Below are positions 49,126 to 51,439 of a stretch of 51,439 nucleotides of DNA, in pieces. The notes under the pieces are model-generated. The model ran no database searches. It saw nothing but the letters and a program-made list of their open reading frames with translations, and had not been told where the DNA came from. Made by a program: the position numbers and the translations under genes. How positions within the stretch are numbered: position 1 is the first letter of the stretch; each line of letters begins with the position of its first letter. This stretch comes from an uncultured Eubacteriales bacterium. GTDB lineage: Bacteria > Bacillota > Clostridia > Oscillospirales > Oscillospiraceae. Where the stretch lies: assembly GCA_900545405.1 (NCBI GenBank), contig UQYT01000016.1, positions 1 to 51,439 on the forward strand, read 5' to 3'.

Positions 49126-50379
49126 TTATTCAGGCATGCCGAGCAATTTGCGGTAATCCTCCGCCGCGCTCACGCGGCCGGCGGCGGAAAAGGACATGGT
49201 CTCGGGCGCGAGGCAGCGGCGGGCGAGGGCGAGGACATCCTCGCGCGTGACGGCGTCGTAGCGCTCTATGAGCTCGTCCGGGCTGAGCGCGCCGCCGAGG
49301 AAGAGCTCGCCGTAGCCCAGGCGGTTCATGCGCGAGCCCGTGGACTCGAGGCTCATGAGTATGGAGGCCTTCACCTGCTCCCTGGCCCGGGAGAGCTCGT
49401 CCTCGGTGACGCCCTCGTCCAGGAGGCGGTGCAGCTCGTCCATTATAACGCCGAGGGCGCGCGCCTCGGTGTCGCGGTTCGTCGCCGCGGCGACGGCGAA
49501 GAGGCCCGTGTCCTCAAAGCCCGCCGTGAAGGAATAGACCGAGTAGCAGAGCCCGTGCTTCTCGCGCAGGGTCTGGAAGAGGCGCGAGGAGGCGTTGCCT
49601 CCGAGTATGCCGGAGAGCAGCTGCATGGCAAAGCGCTCTCCGCTCGCCGTCTCAAGTCCGGGGAAACCCAGCACCAGCTGGTTTTGCTCCGTGGCCTTGC
49701 GCCTGACCGTGAGGCAGGGTCGGTAGGCCGAGCGCTCCGGCTTCTTCGGCTTTGCGGCGGGCATGGCGGAAAAGCGCCGGGCAAGCTCCTCCACGTCCGC
49801 GTCCGAAAAGCTGCCGGAGAGCGCCGCCACGACCCGCGGCGCGGCGTAGTGCCTGGACATGAAGTCTCGCAGGCTCTCGCCCGTCTGGCGTGCCAAGCTG
49901 GAGCTCCGGCCGAGCACGGGCCGCCCCAGCGCGCCGGGGAAGCAGCCGCCTATGAGCCGCTCCGCCGCCACGTCCTCGGGCGTGTCCTCGTACATGTCTA
50001 TCTCCTCTTGTATTATGCCCTTTTCGTTCTCCACGTCCGCCTCGTCGAAGCGGGAGTCGAAGAACATGGCGCAGAGCGTGTCCGTCGCGAGGGACAGGTG
50101 CGTGTCCAGCACGCGGGCATAAAAGCAGGTGTTGTCCCGCGTCGTATAGGCGTTCATCTGCCCGCCGACGGCGTCCATCCGCTCCGCAAGCTGCGCGGCG
50201 GTGTACTGCGAGGTCCCCTTGAAGAGCATGTGCTCTATGAAGTGCGCACTGCCCGCCTCGGAGTATTTCTCGTATCTCGAGCCCGCGCCGACCCAGATGC
50301 CCAGGGAGGCCGAGCGCACGGCGTCCATATGCTCGCAGACTATCCTTGCCCCGTTGGGCAGCGTGATCCTCTCGTACAT
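49126..50379 (-). CDS. M16-family (insulinase-like) zinc peptidase
   Basis: A 417-residue pitrilysin/processing-peptidase-like enzyme. The inverted zinc motif is present: HFIEH (HxxEH) near residue 47, with the distal Glu in the NEKGIIQEEIDMYED stretch. The family's second-half RE/Y motif region (GLCYSVYSF) is also present. No signal peptide is seen. I chose the ATG at 50379 because AGGGGTG is upstream; the longer frame to 50583 runs through the divergent promoter and riboswitch. A single-domain peptidase of this length normally works as a dimer. Confidence 0.9.
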   Translation of the reverse strand: MYERITLPNGARIVCEHMDAVRSASLGIWVGAGSRYEKYSEAGSAHFIEHMLFKGTSQYTAAQLAERMDAVGGQMNAYTTRDNTCFYARVLDTHLSLATDTLCAMFFDSRFDEADVENEKGIIQEEIDMYEDTPEDVAAERLIGGCFPGALGRPVLGRSSSLARQTGESLRDFMSRHYAAPRVVAALSGSFSDADVEELARRFSAMPAAKPKKPERSAYRPCLTVRRKATEQNQLVLGFPGLETASGERFAMQLLSGILGGNASSRLFQTLREKHGLCYSVYSFTAGFEDTGLFAVAAATNRDTEARALGVIMDELHRLLDEGVTEDELSRAREQVKASILMSLESTGSRMNRLGYGELFLGGALSPDELIERYDAVTREDVLALARRCLAPETMSFSAAGRVSAAEDYRKLLGMPE

Positions 50380-50408
50380 TACAGCACCCCTTAGTGTATT
50401 GTAGCGAT

Positions 50409-50437
50409 ATTTTAACACCTTTTCGTCCAAATGCGAA
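50409..50437 (-). promoter_or_regulatory. Promoter of the M16 peptidase gene
   Basis: Minus strand: TTCGCA (50437-50432), a 17-base spacer, TAAAAT (50414-50409). Confidence 0.6.
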
Positions 50438-50458
50438 GAGGGTTTTGCGGCCAGCCAC

Positions 50459-50487
50459 TTGACACGGCGGGCATGGCGTGGTAACAT
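50459..50487 (+). promoter_or_regulatory. Sigma-A promoter of the riboswitch-ATPase unit
   Basis: Consensus TTGACA at 50459-50464, a 17-base spacer, TAACAT at 50482-50487. Predicted transcription start near 50494, only a few bases before the aptamer. Confidence 0.82.
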
Positions 50488-50497
50488 GCTTTTACCC

Positions 50498-50590
50498 GTG
50501 AGGGAGTAGTCGTCCGCATACGGCGGAGGCAAGTCAACAGCATGGCGGAAATTGGGTTTCGCCTGGCTTGCATTAAAAGACAAGACTCAT
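50498..50590 (+). promoter_or_regulatory. yybP-ykoY (Mn2+) riboswitch aptamer
   Basis: GGGAGTAG at 50502-50509 is the conserved loop of this class. A short hairpin follows (50513-50517 with 50523-50527), then GCAAG (50529-50533) with CTTGC (50567-50571) enclosing GTCAACA and an inner hairpin (50544-50551 with 50557-50563). The closing helix pairs TGAG (50499-50502) with CTCA (50586-50589), after the typical AAGACT-like 3' end. This class senses Mn2+ and often controls Mn2+ exporters and P-type ATPases (established). Here it precedes a P-type cation ATPase. Confidence 0.85.
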
Positions 50591-50619
50591 GGATAGGATA
50601 CCCCTATCCATGAGTTTTT
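50585..50619 (+). terminator. Riboswitch-controlled intrinsic terminator
   Basis: A perfect 13-bp stem (50585-50597 with 50603-50615), five-base loop and T run from 50615. The left arm contains the CTCA that closes the aptamer helix, so aptamer folding and terminator folding exclude each other. Mn2+ binding should therefore turn expression on. Confidence 0.9.
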
Positions 50620-50642
50620 CTTTATGTAATGAAAGGATGGTA

Positions 50643-51439
50643 ATGTTGAAGTACTATTGCGAGGACGCCGAAAGCGTACTGCGCGAGGTAGGCAGCAGCG
50701 AAGAGGGCCTGAGCTCCGGCGAGGCCGCAAAGCGGCTGGAGCGCGACGGCAGGAACGAGCTGGCCGCTGAGAAGAAGGACTCGCTCATAAAGCGCTTCTT
50801 CGCGCAGATGGCCGACCCGATGATAATCATCCTCATAGCCGCCGCGGCGATAAGCGCCATAACCAGCGTCTTTGGCCCCGAGGGCGAGGGCTTTGCAGAT
50901 GTCATCATCATCATGGCCGTCGTCATAATCAACGCCGTGCTCGGCGTCTATCAGGAAAACAAGGCGGAAAAGGCCATAGAGGCCCTGCAGGCCATGTCCG
51001 CCGCCACCAGCAAGGTCGTGCGCGACGGCAAGCTCTGCGTCGTGCCCAGCGCCGAGCTCGTGGTGGGCGACATAGTCCACCTTGAGGCGGGCGACGCCGT
51101 TCCCGCCGACGGCCGCATACTCGACAGCGCCAGCCTCCAGATAGAGGAGGCCGCCCTCACCGGCGAGAGCGTCCCCGTCTACAAGTTCATCGACATCATC
51201 GACCTCAAGGACGGCTCCGATGTGCCCCTCGGCGACCGCAAGAACATGTGCTACATGGGCTCCACCGTCGTCTACGGCCGCGGCACCATGGTCGTCACCG
51301 CCACCGGCATGGAGACCGAGATGGGCAAGATCGCCGACGCGCTCGCGCGCGCCGAGCAGGGTCAGACCCCGCTGCAGATCAAGCTCAGCCAGCTCTCCAA
51401 GATCCTCACCTGGCTCGTGCTCGGCATCTGCGTCGTCAT
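50643..51439 (+). CDS. Cation-translocating P-type ATPase (partial, runs off window)
   Basis: The first 265 residues of a P2-type ATPase; the 3' part is outside the window. Seen: the N-terminal cation-ATPase domain (SSEEGLSSGEAAKRL, GRNEL), membrane helices M1-M2 (about 57-97), the actuator domain with VVGDIVHLEAGDAVPADGRI and the TGES motif at residues 173-176, and the start of M3 at about 257. The phosphorylation DKTG motif would lie beyond the edge. The N-terminal pattern fits Ca2+/Mn2+-exporting pumps; the Mn2+ riboswitch in front favours Mn2+ export. AAAGGA lies 5 bases before the ATG; an in-frame ATG at 50637 overlaps that site. Confidence 0.9.
   Translation, partial: MLKYYCEDAESVLREVGSSEEGLSSGEAAKRLERDGRNELAAEKKDSLIKRFFAQMADPMIIILIAAAAISAITSVFGPEGEGFADVIIIMAVVIINAVLGVYQENKAEKAIEALQAMSAATSKVVRDGKLCVVPSAELVVGDIVHLEAGDAVPADGRILDSASLQIEEAALTGESVPVYKFIDIIDLKDGSDVPLGDRKNMCYMGSTVVYGRGTMVVTATGMETEMGKIADALARAEQGQTPLQIKLSQLSKILTWLVLGICVV

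Noticed and set aside
1..51439. tRNA, rRNA, CRISPR arrays, prophage or insertion sequences
   Set aside because: No cloverleaf-like, repeat-spacer or transposase/integrase signal was seen; intergenic gaps are small and mostly explained by promoters, terminators and the repeat element.

Overview
The window reads as chromosomal DNA of a GC-rich, gut-type Clostridia member, probably Oscillospirales/Ruminococcaceae-like. This is inferred from the gene families present (DUF4914, DUF624, DUF4358, BMP-type nucleoside ABC transporter, KtrAB, lipoproteins with Gram-positive lipoboxes), from strong Shine-Dalgarno sites, from TTGACA/TATAAT promoters, and from a multi-hairpin intergenic repeat that I associate with such genomes. 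I see about 51 protein genes, two of them broken. I see no rRNA, tRNA, CRISPR array, insertion sequence or phage gene. The last gene runs off the right edge.

Layout, left side. 1-660 holds two tandem copies of a multi-hairpin repeat and no credible gene. 690-3540 is a coupled trio: FAD dehydrogenase, P-loop kinase, SDR. 3638-5515 is a DUF4914 protein with its own promoter and terminator. 5785-13730 is a carbohydrate locus: CUT1 binding protein, two permeases, a GH66 dextranase-like enzyme (frameshifted), an AraC regulator (in-frame stop), DUF624, and GH13 oligo-1,6-glucosidase. It looks like uptake and cytoplasmic breakdown of alpha-1,6-glucans. 13787-20567 (minus) is a nucleoside locus: Crp/Fnr-type regulator, nucleoside phosphorylase homologue, BMP lipoprotein, ATPase, two permeases and DUF1097.

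Middle. 20713-24836 holds single genes and pairs: MBL hydrolase, thioredoxin, VanY-type carboxypeptidase, UPF0173 plus NUDIX, XRE regulator plus membrane protein. 24949-31323 (minus) is a KtrB-KtrA-MacB-like ABC-MATE gene string behind a strong promoter placed almost on the start codon. 31393-31764 is a glyoxalase. 31908-38401 is a tightly overlapping six-gene string: YihY, ABC-F, YdcF/SanA, HAD phosphatase, VanZ, S9 peptidase.

Right side. 38467-39657 is an aminotransferase. 39844-44065 is a string with an NlpC/P60-like protein, a TVP38 protein, a two-component system and a tRNA-dihydrouridine synthase. 44071-44221 is another full copy of the multi-hairpin repeat. Then come ThpR, a cyclase-family hydrolase and a ZIP transporter. 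46382-49095 is an envelope-stress-like operon: SGNH hydrolase/transferase, DUF4358 lipoprotein, ECF sigma factor, RsiV-like anti-sigma factor, with an ECF-type promoter in front. An M16 peptidase is divergent from a P-type cation ATPase preceded by a yybP-ykoY (Mn2+) riboswitch whose closing helix overlaps an intrinsic terminator.

The most interesting points are: (i) the repeat family with base-pair covariation between copies; (ii) the SGNH/DUF4358/ECF/RsiV operon, which recalls the SigV-RsiV-OatA lysozyme response; (iii) the Mn2+ riboswitch-ATPase unit; (iv) the HPr-kinase-like P-loop in DUF4914; and (v) two adjacent lesions in the alpha-glucan locus. No computation was run; family names come from reading motifs.
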